Assembly (NCBI GenBank): GCA_013822085.1
Contig: PNJV01000008.1
Span: forward strand, 1 to 64,000
Direction: 5' to 3'
DNA: 64,000 nt
Source of the DNA: Isosphaera sp.
GTDB taxonomy: Bacteria; Planctomycetota; Phycisphaerae; Phycisphaerales; UBA1924
In this document: piece after piece, positions 54,402 through 63,459 of the stretch
Layout: every line of letters begins with the position of its first letter
Position numbering within the stretch: the first letter of the stretch is position 1
The notes under the pieces: model-generated
What the model saw: only the letters and a program-made list of their open reading frames with translations
Databases searched by the model: none
Told to the model about the DNA's origin: nothing
Position numbers and translations under genes: made by a program

Positions 54402-55139
54402 TTAGGCGCCCCCCGCGGTGCGGCAGGTGAAGACGAACGCCGGGGGCAGGTTGCTCCAGACCGTCCGGCTGCGAGTGATGGACGGGAAATACTCGGGCAG
54501 CCGCTTGTAGAAACGCCTGCCCGCCGGCAGCATCAGCCCGATGTGATAGCCGAACGTGACCATCGCCCCGCCCGGCCTGAGCACCCGCGCGGTGGCCTCC
54601 AAGGCGCGGACCTGCAGGTCATCCGGGAACGAGGCCCACGGCAGGCCCGAGATGATCACGTCCACGCACCCCTGCCCGGAGAGCCCCTCGTCCCGGCAGA
54701 CCGCCTCGACCTCGTCGACGGACCTGCGGTGGATCCTCACGCCCGGGTGCCGGTGGGCCAGCACGTCGGCCATGTGCGCGTTGAGCTCGATCCCAAAGAG
54801 CCTGGCCCCCGCGCCGAGCCTGGGGCCGATGGCGTCGGTGAACGCGCCCGTGCCCGGGCCGTACTCGACCACCACGCGCGAGGCGGGGATGTCCACCAGG
54901 TCGAGCATCATCCGGGCCAGCGCCCGCGACGAGGGCGCGATCGCCCCGACCTGCGTCGGCCGGCGGATCCACTCGGCAAAGAACCGCACGCCGCGGTGGC
55001 CCCGGGGGCTGGCGTGAGAGGGTCGCCCGTTGGCGTGCGTGCCGGCCGCGTGGCCGGGCTGCTGATCGGGGCCGGCGTTGGCCAGCGGGAGCGGGGCGGG
55101 TCGGGGCACGCGGGGGCTCTCCAAGTGCGGGGCGGACAC
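54402..55139 (-). CDS. Phospholipid N-methyltransferase-like SAM methyltransferase
   Basis: A 245-residue protein. After a Pro-rich N-terminus of about 45 residues comes FAEWIRRPTQVGAIAPSSRALARMM, the signature of the PmtA-like (rhizobial-type phospholipid methyltransferase) and LigB-neighbour families, then motif I VVVEYGPGTGAFTDAI, GIELNAHMADVLA and VDVIISGLPWASFPD. The C-terminal PPAFVF fits as well. It may methylate phosphatidylethanolamine; the substrate is inferred. GTG start with TAGTCT 10 nt upstream (55150-55155). Confidence 0.82.
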   Translation of the reverse strand: MSAPHLESPRVPRPAPLPLANAGPDQQPGHAAGTHANGRPSHASPRGHRGVRFFAEWIRRPTQVGAIAPSSRALARMMLDLVDIPASRVVVEYGPGTGAFTDAIGPRLGAGARLFGIELNAHMADVLAHRHPGVRIHRRSVDEVEAVCRDEGLSGQGCVDVIISGLPWASFPDDLQVRALEATARVLRPGGAMVTFGYHIGLMLPAGRRFYKRLPEYFPSITRSRTVWSNLPPAFVFTCRTAGGA

Positions 55140-55152
55140 CCAAGGAGCCAGA

Positions 55153-55443
55153 CTAGGCCGGGGGTGGGCCGACTGCGGGCGGCGCCTGGGCTGTCGCTGT
55201 CGGGTCAGATGGCGCTGACGGCTGGGCTGATACCGGCGGCTGGGCTGGCACCCCGGCGGGGGCGTCGCGCAGCACCTCGTCGATCACCGTCCTGCGCAGC
55301 ACGAGCCGGCCCAGGCTCGGGTGCTCCACCAGGCGCTCGCTGGTCTGGGTGCGGCGGGCGGTCGGGAGCGTCCGACCGGTCCGCACCGCCCGCGTCACGT
55401 GCCCGACACACCGCCCGAGATTGAACCACCACGAGTGGGCCAT
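55153..55443 (-). CDS. Small conserved-looking planctomycete protein
   Basis: 96 residues. The N-terminus WWFNLGRCVGHVTRAVRTGR resembles a family of small hypothetical proteins in planctomycetes that start with (W)FNIGR-x-VGP. The C-terminal part is Ala/Pro-rich, and LVLRRTVIDEVLRD is a possible amphipathic helix. There is no clear ribosome binding site, so expression is uncertain. It lies 13 bp upstream of the methyltransferase on the same strand. Confidence 0.5.
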   Translation of the reverse strand: MAHSWWFNLGRCVGHVTRAVRTGRTLPTARRTQTSERLVEHPSLGRLVLRRTVIDEVLRDAPAGVPAQPPVSAQPSAPSDPTATAQAPPAVGPPPA

Positions 55444-55620
55444 GCTGGTGCTGGCATGGTTGCCCGCGTCCGCGGCCCGGGCGTGGCGCCGGCGCGGTGT
55501 GTACCGTCCGCTGCGCGGCACGTTTGCCGTACGGCTGCGGCACGCGCGCCGCGGGCGCGCCCAAGGCATCGACCACCACACCCGCCGGCACGCCGGCGGG
55601 CGCACACCAGGACCCCCACC

Positions 55621-56271
55621 ATGCACACCATCACCGAGCAGGCGCTCATCGGGCAGCTCAACTGGCGCTACGCGACCAAGAAGTTCGACCCGGCCCGCAA
55701 GATCCCCGAGGCGACGTTCCAGGCCCTGATGCAGGCGGCGCGGCTGGCCCCGTCGAGCTACGGGCTCCAGCCGTACGCGGTGGTCATCGTGACCGACGGG
55801 GCCCTGCGGCAGGCCCTCAGGCCGCACAGCTGGAACCAGAGCCAGGTCACCGACGCCTCGCACTTTATGGTCTTTGCGGTGCGCACGGAGCTCGACCAGG
55901 CGTGGGTGGACCACACCATGCGGGTCATGGCTTCGGCCCGCGGCGTGGAGCGGGCCTCGCTTGCGCCCTGGGAGGGGATGGTGTCCGGGTTCGTCAAGGG
56001 CTTCACCAGCGAGGCGGCCAAGCACGAGTGGTCGGCCAAGCAGCTGTACATGGCCGGGGGCGTGCTGCTGACGGCGGCGGCGCTGCTGGGCGTCGACGCG
56101 TGCCCGCTGGAGGGCATCGACCCGGCCAAGTACGACCAGGTCCTGGGCCTGGAGGCCAGGCGCTTGCACGCGCTGTTCGCCGTGGCCCTGGGCTACCGGG
56201 CGGCCGACGACAAGCACGCGCGCGCGGCCAAGGCGCGCCTGCCCGAGGGCGACATGTTCGTGCGCCTGTGA
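55621..56271 (+). CDS. NAD(P)H-dependent nitroreductase family oxidoreductase
   Basis: A 216-residue FMN flavoprotein. RYATKKFDPARKIPE and LMQAARLAPSSYGLQPYAVVIV are the FMN-binding N-terminal motifs. WNQSQVTDASHFMVFAVR and GVDACPLEGIDPAKYDQVLGL continue the YfkO/NfsB subgroup. The C-terminal ALGYRAADDKHARAAKARLP is also typical. AGGA upstream of the ATG. Probably reduces quinones or nitro compounds; physiological substrate unknown. Confidence 0.9.
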   Translation: MHTITEQALIGQLNWRYATKKFDPARKIPEATFQALMQAARLAPSSYGLQPYAVVIVTDGALRQALRPHSWNQSQVTDASHFMVFAVRTELDQAWVDHTMRVMASARGVERASLAPWEGMVSGFVKGFTSEAAKHEWSAKQLYMAGGVLLTAAALLGVDACPLEGIDPAKYDQVLGLEARRLHALFAVALGYRAADDKHARAAKARLPEGDMFVRL

Positions 56272-56378
56272 TGAGAACGCCCGCGACGGTTCGATACCCT
56301 CCCACGGACGGGTGACCGCGCCGGGGTCGGCCGCTGCGCGCAGCCGGCCCCGCGTGCGCGGCCCCGGTGGAGCCTGGG

Positions 56379-57131
56379 ATGGACCCGGACGTGGTCGCTG
56401 CGCTGGTGCGGCTGATCGAGTACAAGGACCGCTCCACCGCTGCGCACACGTGGCGCGTGGTGCTCTACACCCGCGCGCTGGCCGAGCACATGGGCATGGA
56501 CCCATCGGTGATCGACCGCCTGGGCACCGCCGCGGCGCTCCACGACATCGGCAAGCTGGACATCCCCGACCAGATCCTGCAGAAGCCCACGGGGCTGACC
56601 GAGGAGGAGTACGCCGTCATGCAGCAGCACGCGGCCCTTGGGCACGCGCGGCTGCTCGCCATGCGCGAGACGGACCCGATCCTGCTCAACCTCGTGCGCC
56701 ACCACCACGAGCGCTACGACGGGACCGGGTACCCGGACGGCCTGGCCGCCGAGGGCATCCCCGCTGAGGCGCGCTGGTTCACCGTGATCGACTCGTTCGA
56801 CGCCATGACGAGCCTGCGGCCGTACCACACGGAGGTCGGGCGCGACGCGGCGGGGCGCGCCATCGCTGAGCTGCGCGGCCTGGCCGGCGTGCGCTACGAC
56901 CCGGGGGCGGTGCGGCTGTTCGCCGGGCTCTTCGAGCGCGGCGAGCTGGACTGGATCCTGGGCTACTTCAACCAGGAGCGGGCGGCCCAGGGCGGCGCCG
57001 GCACGGGCGCGCCCGACCAGGGCCAGCTTGACGCGGTGGTCTCGGGGGTCTCGCACCGGGACGTGCTGCGGGCGCCCGTGGGGCAGGTCCGCACCAAGGT
57101 GTCACGGGCCGAGCCGGGGCAGGGGCGCTAG
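56379..57131 (+). CDS. HD-GYP domain phosphodiesterase-like protein
   Basis: A 250-residue protein made almost entirely of an HD domain. HTWRVVLYTRALAEHMG begins the fold, HDIGKLDIPDQIL holds the metal-binding HD pair, and HHHERYDGTGYPDGL is the HD-GYP signature (GTGYP) linked to cyclic-di-GMP hydrolysis. There is no receiver domain, so it is a stand-alone enzyme or an output part. TACCCT at 56295-56300 may be its -10. A GTG 12 nt upstream is an alternative start. It converges with kefB 9 bp away. Confidence 0.85.
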   Translation: MDPDVVAALVRLIEYKDRSTAAHTWRVVLYTRALAEHMGMDPSVIDRLGTAAALHDIGKLDIPDQILQKPTGLTEEEYAVMQQHAALGHARLLAMRETDPILLNLVRHHHERYDGTGYPDGLAAEGIPAEARWFTVIDSFDAMTSLRPYHTEVGRDAAGRAIAELRGLAGVRYDPGAVRLFAGLFERGELDWILGYFNQERAAQGGAGTGAPDQGQLDAVVSGVSHRDVLRAPVGQVRTKVSRAEPGQGR

Positions 57132-57140
57132 GCGCGGCTG

Positions 57141-59165
57141 TCAGCCGTGCTCGGGCGGAGCCGGGGGCGGGACGGCCGGCTCGTGCGTCGCGTCGGCGGG
57201 GCTGACGGCGCCGGGGGTGGCGGGGGTGGCAGAGGTTGAGGCAGTGGCGGCGCCGTTGGGGTGAGCGTGGCGATCGGCCTCGGCTGCGCGCTTGGCTGTG
57301 GCCCTGCGGCCGAGCGTGTCCATGACCTGCCTGGCCATGGCCTCAGCGGTGGCGACCTCCTCGACGACGACCATGTCGGCGCCCAGGAGCATGGCGTTCA
57401 TGGCCTTGGACAGATAGCTGGTGCGCGCCGCGATGAAGACGCCGGGGTTGGTGCCGCGCAGGGCCCGGCAGGCGTTGAGCGTCGCGTCGTCGTCGGGGAT
57501 GGTCAGCACGACCACGTCGGCCGAGCGGACGCCGGCCGATTCGAGGACCTCCGGGTTGGTGATGTCGCCGTAGACGGCCCGGCGGCCCAGGCGGCGCTGC
57601 CTGCGGATGGTCTCGAGGTTCAGGTCGACGACGCAGAAGGGGACCTTGGCCAGGTCGAAGCGGTCGGCCAGCGCCCGGCCGACGACGCCGAAGCCGGCGA
57701 TGATGACGTACTTGGCCGGTGCCGAGTCCGGGGCGGCGGTGGCCGGGTCGTGCTCGTCCGGGTCGTGGGGGAGCGAGCCGAGCACGGCGAGCTTCTTGAA
57801 GCCCGCCAGGGGCACGCGCTCGAGCGTGCCCCTGAGCCTGTGCCCGAGCGCGTAGAGCGCCGGCGTGAGGACCAGCGAGAGGCCGACGATCAGGACCAGC
57901 GTGGCCAGCTGGGGTTCGCTCAGGAGGCCCTCGCCGTGGGCGGCGGCCAGGAGCACGATGCTGAACTCGCCCGCCTGGCACAGGGCCAGGGCGGCGATGG
58001 CGGCCGGCGCCGCGGCGGCGCCGGCGAGCCAGAGCGTCAGGCCGACGGCGGCGGCCTTGAGCGCCAGGACCGCCGGCAGGGCCACGAGGATCACCGGCCA
58101 GGACTGGCCCAGCACGCCCAGGTCGATCGTCAGGCCGACGGCGATGAAGAAGACCGCCATGAACAGGTCGCGCATGGGGTTGAGCTGGCCGGCGAGCTGG
58201 TGCCGGAACGCGGTGCCCGAGAGCACGAACCCGCCCAGGAAGGCCCCCAGCTCGGGGCTGAACCCCAGGCCCGAGGTCACGCCGGCGCTCAGGAGCGCCA
58301 GGGCCGAGGCGAGCACCAGGGGCACCTCGGCCGAGGCGCCGCGCGCCGCCTCGCGCATGAGGCTGGGCAGGGCCAGGCGGGCCAGCACGATCAGGGCCGA
58401 GACGCCCAGGAGCGCCACGCTCAGGCGCGCCCACGTGGGCATGCCGTCGGGGAGCAGGAAGGCCGAGCTGTGCGCGGGCTGACCAGACCCCGGCGCCGCG
58501 TCGGGGCCGGACGCGGGGGCGCCCCAGGCCGAGAGGACCGGCATCATGGCCAGGAAGACCAGCGCCAGCAGGTCCTGGACGATCAGGGCCGCGGTGATGA
58601 GCCTGCCGTGGGCGCGGCGCGACTCGCGTCGCTGGTGCATGATGCGCATCACCACCGCGGTGGAGCTCATGGACAGGGCCAGGGCCACGGCAAGGCCCGC
58701 CGGGGCCCCCAGGCCCGCGCCCGTCAGGGGCCACAGCGCCAGGACCACCGCCAGCGTGGTCACGGCGCCCGCGGCGATGATGCCGACGGCGCCGCGGGCC
58801 AGGTCCCGGGCGTCGAGCTGGAGCCCGATGGTGAACATGAGCATGATCAGGGCCAGGCCGCTGATCGACTCGACGTTCTGGCCCGAGCCGATCAGCCCCA
58901 GGGCCGAGCGCCCGATCAGCGCGCCGGTGATCAGGTACGCGGGGATGGTCGGGACGCGGAAGTAGCGCCCGCCCATGGCCACCAGGGCCGCGGCGGCGAG
59001 CATCAGGAACAGGTCCACCACGATCGGCGGGCCGGGGATGGCTGTGGCGCCGGTGGACACGGCGGGCTCGGGGCCGTCGGCGTGCGCGGCCACCGCTGCG
59101 GCGCCCAGCGCGCCCGCTGCGGCCGCGGCGCTGCGCCACCAGGCCCGGCGTTGGGTGGCGCTCAC
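57141..59165 (-). CDS. Cation:proton antiporter with RCK domain (KefB/CPA2 type)
   Basis: 674 residues. The N-terminal CPA2 domain has about 12 helices (ITGALIGRSALGLIGSG, LIMLMFTIGLQLDARDL, GAFLGGFVLSGTAFRHQL, ALCQAGEFSIVLLAAAHG). The cytoplasmic RCK-N domain (about 495-620) has YVIIAGFGVVGRALADRF, which binds NAD(H), and DLNLETIRRQRRLGRRAVYGD. A Pro/Ala-rich tail follows. Likely potassium efflux or K+/H+ exchange. The GTG start overlaps the mnmG stop (GTGA), indicating translational coupling. It is the last gene of a four-gene operon. Confidence 0.92.
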   Translation of the reverse strand: MSATQRRAWWRSAAAAAGALGAAAVAAHADGPEPAVSTGATAIPGPPIVVDLFLMLAAAALVAMGGRYFRVPTIPAYLITGALIGRSALGLIGSGQNVESISGLALIMLMFTIGLQLDARDLARGAVGIIAAGAVTTLAVVLALWPLTGAGLGAPAGLAVALALSMSSTAVVMRIMHQRRESRRAHGRLITAALIVQDLLALVFLAMMPVLSAWGAPASGPDAAPGSGQPAHSSAFLLPDGMPTWARLSVALLGVSALIVLARLALPSLMREAARGASAEVPLVLASALALLSAGVTSGLGFSPELGAFLGGFVLSGTAFRHQLAGQLNPMRDLFMAVFFIAVGLTIDLGVLGQSWPVILVALPAVLALKAAAVGLTLWLAGAAAAPAAIAALALCQAGEFSIVLLAAAHGEGLLSEPQLATLVLIVGLSLVLTPALYALGHRLRGTLERVPLAGFKKLAVLGSLPHDPDEHDPATAAPDSAPAKYVIIAGFGVVGRALADRFDLAKVPFCVVDLNLETIRRQRRLGRRAVYGDITNPEVLESAGVRSADVVVLTIPDDDATLNACRALRGTNPGVFIAARTSYLSKAMNAMLLGADMVVVEEVATAEAMARQVMDTLGRRATAKRAAEADRHAHPNGAATASTSATPATPGAVSPADATHEPAVPPPAPPEHG

Positions 59166-61240
59166 GCGGCGGTCTCGGCTTGGGTGTTGGGGGGTGTGGA
59201 TGTGTTGGGGGTGTTGGGAGGGGTGAGGGGGTCGGGGGAGTTGGGCGCGGGGGTGTCCTGGGCGGCGTCTTGGGCGCGCCCGGTGGCGGCGGGCGCGTCG
59301 GGGCTGGGCCGGTGCCGATGGATCAGGGCGTGCAGCAGGGCCAGGTCGGCGGGGGTGACGCCCTCGAGCCGGCCGGCCTGGCCGAGGGTGGCCGGTCGGA
59401 ACTTCTCCAGGGCCCGCCGGGCCTCGGTGCGCATGCCTTTGATGGCGGCAAAGTCGAAGGTTGGCGGGATGGGCCTGCGCTCGGCCTGGGCCGTGCGCTG
59501 GGCCGCGGCCAGCTCGCGGCGGACGTAGGGCTCGTAGTACACGTCGGTGTGGACGCTCAGGAGCGCCGCGGGGTCGTCGGCGGCCCCGGGGCATCCGGCC
59601 TGGGCCAGGGCGCGGGCGAAGTCGTCGATGGTGCGTCCGGGGCGGCGCGTGGCCTGGGCCAGGGGCACGCGCTGACCGTCCAGGTCCACGCGCGCCCGCG
59701 CCACCGCGCCGCGCAGCTGCGCCAGTCGCGCGGCCCTGGCTGAGCAGACCTCCGCGCGCAGGCGGCCCCAGGCGTTGCCCCGGAGCAAGCCCCAGCCCTC
59801 GGCCAGCGGCGTGAGCCGCTCGGCGGCGTTGTCGGCGCGCAGCAGCAGGCGGTGCTCGGCACGGCTTGTGAACATCCGGTACGGCTCGGCGGGCACCTTG
59901 GTGACCAGGTCGTCCATGAGCACGCCGATGAAGGCCTGGTCGCGTCCCAGCGTCACCGGCCCTTGGCCCGAGGCGTGCCGCGCCGCGTTGAGCCCGGCCA
60001 GGAGCCCCTGCGCCGCGGCCTCCTCGTAGCCGCTTGTGCCGTTGATCTGCCCGGCGAAGTACAGCCCCTCGATGCCCTTGGCGGCGCAGGTGGCGCCGGT
60101 CTGGTGCGTGCGGACGGTGTCGTACTCGACGGCGTAGCCCAGCCGGAGCACCTGGGCGTGCTGGCAGCCCGGCATGGACCTGACCAGGGCCTCCTGCACG
60201 TCGGCCGGGAGCGAGGTGGCGATGCCGTTGCAGTAGACCCAGTCGGTGCGGAGGGACTCGGGCTCGAGGAAGACCTGGTGGCTCTGGCGGTCGGCGAAGC
60301 GGACGACCTTGTCCTCGATGGAGGGGCAGTAGCGCGGCCCGGCGGAGGTGATCTGGCCGCTGAACATCGGCGCCCGGTGGAGGTTGGCGCGGATCAGGTC
60401 GTGGGCGGCGGCGGTGGTGCGTGTCAGGCGGCACTCGACCTGCCCGAGCACCGGGAAGGCGCCCACCGACGGGGACGACGGCGGCGCCGCGCGGGGCCGG
60501 GCGTTGGTCAGGTCGGAGAAGGGCGTGGGGGTGGCGTCGCCGGGGGCCGGCTCGAGGGAGTCCCAGTCGATCGACCCGCGGCGGAGGCGCGGGGGGGTGC
60601 CGGTCTTGAGCCGGCCCAGCTCGAAGCCCAGGCGGCGCAGCTCGGCGGAGACGCCGTGGGCGGCGGCCTCGCCGAACCGGCCGCCCGGGGTGGTGCGCTG
60701 GCCGGTGTGCATCAGGCCGCGCATGAACGTGCCCGTGGTGAGCACCACGGCGCCGGCCCGCAGCGGGATCGCGTGGTGCTCGCCCGCGGCCCCCGGGGGG
60801 AGCACGTCGACGCCCACGATCCGGCCCGACTCGACGCGCAGGCGCTCGGCGGTGCCGGCGATCACCCGGATCTCGGGGCGCGCAGCGATCAGGGCGCCGA
60901 CGGCCTCGGCGTAGGCGTGCTTGTCGCACTGGGCGCGGGGGCCGAGCACGGCCGCGCCGCGGCTGGCGTTGAGCACCTTGAACTGGATGCCCGCCGCGTC
61001 GGCGGCCAGGGCCATCAGGCCGTTGAGGGCGTCGATCTCGCGGACCAGCTGGCCCTTGGCCAGGCCCCCGATGGCCGGGTTGCAGGACATGGCCCCGATC
61101 CTGGCCGGGTCGAGGGTGACCAGGGCCACTGTGGGGCCCGAGCCCGCCCGGGCGGGCCCCAGCGCGCCCGCCGCGGCCCAGGCCGCCTCGGCCCCGGCGT
61201 GCCCGCCGCCGATCACGATGACCCTGAACTCGGTGCCCAC
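59162..61240 (-). CDS. mnmG: tRNA uridine-5-carboxymethylaminomethyl modification enzyme MnmG
   Basis: A 692-residue FAD enzyme that, with MnmE, modifies the wobble uridine of tRNAs. FAD site VIVIGGGHAGAEAAWAA, then SCNPAIGGLAKGQLVREIDALNG, VLNASRGAAVLGPRAQCDKHAYA, TGTPPRLRRGSIDWD, GPRYCPSIEDK, FAGQINGTSGYEEAAAQG and SRAEHRLLLRADNAAERLT are all intact. The C-terminus has a Thr/Pro/Ala tail of about 50 residues not normal for the family. The GTG at 61240 immediately precedes the FAD motif. nadD ends 8 bp upstream and kefB overlaps its stop. Confidence 0.96.
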   Translation of the reverse strand: MGTEFRVIVIGGGHAGAEAAWAAAGALGPARAGSGPTVALVTLDPARIGAMSCNPAIGGLAKGQLVREIDALNGLMALAADAAGIQFKVLNASRGAAVLGPRAQCDKHAYAEAVGALIAARPEIRVIAGTAERLRVESGRIVGVDVLPPGAAGEHHAIPLRAGAVVLTTGTFMRGLMHTGQRTTPGGRFGEAAAHGVSAELRRLGFELGRLKTGTPPRLRRGSIDWDSLEPAPGDATPTPFSDLTNARPRAAPPSSPSVGAFPVLGQVECRLTRTTAAAHDLIRANLHRAPMFSGQITSAGPRYCPSIEDKVVRFADRQSHQVFLEPESLRTDWVYCNGIATSLPADVQEALVRSMPGCQHAQVLRLGYAVEYDTVRTHQTGATCAAKGIEGLYFAGQINGTSGYEEAAAQGLLAGLNAARHASGQGPVTLGRDQAFIGVLMDDLVTKVPAEPYRMFTSRAEHRLLLRADNAAERLTPLAEGWGLLRGNAWGRLRAEVCSARAARLAQLRGAVARARVDLDGQRVPLAQATRRPGRTIDDFARALAQAGCPGAADDPAALLSVHTDVYYEPYVRRELAAAQRTAQAERRPIPPTFDFAAIKGMRTEARRALEKFRPATLGQAGRLEGVTPADLALLHALIHRHRPSPDAPAATGRAQDAAQDTPAPNSPDPLTPPNTPNTSTPPNTQAETAA

Positions 61241-61248
61241 GGGCAAGC

Positions 61249-62091
61249 CTAGTGCGACCGGCCTTGCGGGCCCGCGGCCGACCCGGCGCCGCCGGCGCCG
61301 TACAGGCCGTGCACACGGATGTGTTCGAGCACGCCCGGGCTCAGGCCCCCGGGCCCCGCTGGGCCCGCGCCCGCCAGGAGCGCGCGGATGTCGGTGGACG
61401 ACCCGGTCCGTGGCTCGATGGGCGCAAACCCCCGGGCCCAGCCGAGCATCTCCGGCCCCGACCAGGCCCCGCCGGCGGACATGCGCGCCAGGGTCCGCTC
61501 CGGCGGCTCGCCGCGGGGCAGGACCAGGGGCTGGGCGATGGCCAGGATCGCGCGCGGGTCGCGCCAGCGGTCGAAGGCCAGGGCCTGATCGGCGCCGATC
61601 ACCAGCCGCATGACGGCGGCGGGCACGCCGTGGCCGTCGAGCCACCGGCGCGCCCGCGCCAGCGTGTGGGCGGTGTAGCTGGGCGCAGCGGCGGGGCCGG
61701 CAGCGGCGGCGCGGTCGATCTCGTCCGACCAGGCCACGGCCCGGCCGCGCAGCGACAGGTCGTCGATCAGCCGGTGGAGCATGGCCAGCCTGTGATCGGC
61801 GGGGGCCAAGGGCTGGGCGGCCTTGTGCGGCGATCGGGACGCGGGAACAAACACGAGCAGGTGATCGCCCAGGCCCATCGCCTCCGAAGCCCGCAGCGGC
61901 AGGAGCGCGTGGGCCATGTGGGGCGGGTCGAAGGTGCCCCCGAGCATCAGCAGCGTGAGGCCCCCGCCGGGGGGCGCGCAGCGCTCGGGCAGCGGGATGG
62001 GCGTGATCGGGCCGGGCTCGTCCGGGTGCGACGCGGCGTGCGCATCGGGGGGTGCGGGGGGAACGGGGGGTGCGGGGGGTGCGGGGCTCAT
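61249..62091 (-). CDS. nadD: Nicotinate-nucleotide adenylyltransferase
   Basis: A 280-residue NAD-synthesis enzyme of the nucleotidyltransferase fold. LLMLGGTFDPPHMAH is the T/HxGH-type ATP site, VPASRSPHKAAQPLAP binds phosphate, VIGADQALAFDRWRDP and GSSTDIRALL complete the family signatures. It is longer than the usual 190-220 because of a Pro/Ala-rich N-terminal extension of about 45 residues encoded by a G-tract-rich stretch (62047-62086) and a short C-terminal tail. The ATG overlaps the stop of the upstream nucleosidase (ATGA). Confidence 0.92.
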   Translation of the reverse strand: MSPAPPAPPVPPAPPDAHAASHPDEPGPITPIPLPERCAPPGGGLTLLMLGGTFDPPHMAHALLPLRASEAMGLGDHLLVFVPASRSPHKAAQPLAPADHRLAMLHRLIDDLSLRGRAVAWSDEIDRAAAAGPAAAPSYTAHTLARARRWLDGHGVPAAVMRLVIGADQALAFDRWRDPRAILAIAQPLVLPRGEPPERTLARMSAGGAWSGPEMLGWARGFAPIEPRTGSSTDIRALLAGAGPAGPGGLSPGVLEHIRVHGLYGAGGAGSAAGPQGRSH

Positions 62092-62863
62092 CGGCCGGCT
62101 CGGGCCGGCGCCGGGGCGCCCGCGGGCACCTCGGCGGGCGCGCTGGCGGGCGCGCTGGCGGGCCCTAGCAGCGTCAGGAGCCTCTGGCAGGCAGCGCCCA
62201 TGGCCGCCCGGGTGCGCGCGTTGAGGGCCATCAGGCCGGGGATCAGCCACGGTCTCAGGGCCAGGTCCCGCGCCACGCGCAAAGCCCTGAGCCGGCCGTC
62301 AGCGGTGAACCACCCGCCCATGCACCGGGGCAGGTCCTGTGCCGGGCCGTCGCTGACGCCGCGGATCACCGCCCAGGGCACGCCCAGGGCCTGGCAGGCG
62401 CGGGCAAAGCCGTGGCTCTCCATGTCCACCAGGGCCACGCCCAGCGCTCGGCCAGGGCTCGCTTGTCGCGCTGGCCGTGCACGATCGCGTCGACGCCCAC
62501 GAGCGTCACGCCGGGCTCGTCGGGCCGCAGCGCCGCCGAGCGCGTCGGCCGCCACGACCGGCCGTGCAGGTCGATCACGCCGGTGATCAGCGGGCTCAGG
62601 GCCGCAGCGGGGAGCTGGGCGCTGCGCAGCTGAGGTTGATCGACCAACCCGCCCGCGACGCCGACGAGCACCGCGCCCGCGCCCGGCTCGTGGCCCGCCG
62701 ACCCGGGGCGGAGCACGCCCTGACGCACCGCACGCTCGACCGCTGCGGCGGCGCTGGCCGCCCCGAGCCCGGCGCGGCGCACCCGGACCCGCCCATGACC
62801 GGCGCGGCGCAGGGCCGCGCACGTGAGCCGCTGCTCGATCGCCAGCGGGCAGAAGATCACCAT
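62088..62863 (-). CDS. Nucleoside phosphorylase/nucleosidase (futalosine hydrolase candidate), frameshifted
   Basis: About 258 residues when the reading frame is repaired. The first part (MVIFCPLAIEQRLTCAALRRAG ... VTLVGVDAIVHGQRDKRALAE) is in one frame. The second (ALGVALVDMESHGFARACQALGVPWAVIRGVSDG) is in another. The switch is at about 62445-62450, and the 776-nt span is one base short. Inserting one base there gives LAEALGVALVDMES. The VDMES and RGVSDG segments are the catalytic site of MTA/SAH nucleosidase-like and futalosine hydrolase (MqnB) proteins. MqnB is a reasonable guess because mqnD is in the window; other hydrolases (HpnG, MTAN) cannot be excluded. Start supported by TAGCCT 6 nt upstream. 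First gene of the operon with nadD, mnmG and kefB. Confidence 0.72.
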
Positions 62864-62869
62864 GGGCCA

Positions 62870-62875
62870 AGGCTA
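62870..62875 (-). promoter_or_regulatory. Putative leaderless -10 (TAGCCT) of the nucleosidase operon
   Basis: On the minus strand TAGCCT is followed by 6 nt (TGGCCC) and the ATG at 62863, almost the same as the MBL-gene element. The remaining spacer to 63087 shows no gene. Confidence 0.4.
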
Positions 62876-63087
62876 TCGGCGCCGCGGGGCGGTCGCGTCG
62901 CTGCGGCGCAGCGCCGGCGTGTCAAGCCATCGCGTTGAGCCCGCGCAGCTTCCACGCACCCAGCCACAAGATCCCGCCCGCGCAGCTGCCGTGTGTGCCG
63001 CGTGCAGAGCCAACGCGCCCGCTGCGCACCCAGCGCAACACCCAGCCCGCGCACCGGCCGGCAAGCCGTCACGCTGACGCCGCTGCC

Positions 63088-63116
63088 GTCAACGCCGCGT
63101 GCCCGCTCGCTATAGT
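63088..63116 (+). promoter_or_regulatory. Promoter of tRNA-Glu
   Basis: GTCAAC (63088-63093), 17-bp spacer, TATAGT (63111-63116), ending 14 nt before the tRNA. This is the best sigma-70-like promoter in the window. Confidence 0.6.
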
Positions 63117-63130
63117 CTGGCACGAACGCC

Positions 63131-63205
63131 GGCCCTGTCGTCTAGCCTGGTCTAGGACACCTCCCTTTCACGGAGGCGACACGGGTTCGAATCCCGTCAG
63201 GGTCA
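63131..63205 (+). tRNA. tRNA-Glu (anticodon TTC)
   Basis: A 75-nt cloverleaf. Acceptor stem GGCCCTG/CAGGGTC with one G-T pair. Anticodon stem CCTCC/GGAGG with loop CTTTCAC, anticodon at 63167-63169. T arm is CGGGTTCGAATCCCG. Discriminator A at 63205. CCA is not encoded. Confidence 0.97.
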
Positions 63206-63297
63206 TTAGAGTATTTACCATGGGATCACAGCCGTATACACCAGATGCCACAAGCACCCAAACCTCCAGGGGTTCCGTCGGGTGTTGTGATCCGGTG

Positions 63298-63459
63298 TCA
63301 TCCGGTGTGGCTGAGTGTGCTGCCGGATTTGTTCCCGCTTTTTCGCCCGCCCCAACACCCGCGGCAAGGTCGAGATGCGCGTCGCGGGTCTGGAGGTCGT
63401 GCTGACACGATCAGATCCCACTGCTCGTCAGTCAACTCGTAGCGCCGATTTGGTGGCAT
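63298..63459 (-). pseudogene. N-terminal fragment of an IS5-type transposase
   Basis: An ATG at 63459 opens PPNRRYELTDEQWDLI, the usual N-terminus of IS5-family (DUF4096) transposases. The next 35 residues no longer match and the frame closes at 63298, so only a stump of about 53 residues remains. It lies in the lower-GC stretch just after tRNA-Glu. No terminal inverted repeats were identified. Confidence 0.55.

Noticed and set aside
57261-59528. A 755-codon frame antisense to kefB and mnmG
   Set aside because: Gln/Arg/Gly/His-rich shadow without conserved motifs.
63215-63421. A second minus-strand frame, possibly the rest of the transposase
   Set aside because: Its sequence does not continue the IS5 transposase pattern, so it does not restore a gene.
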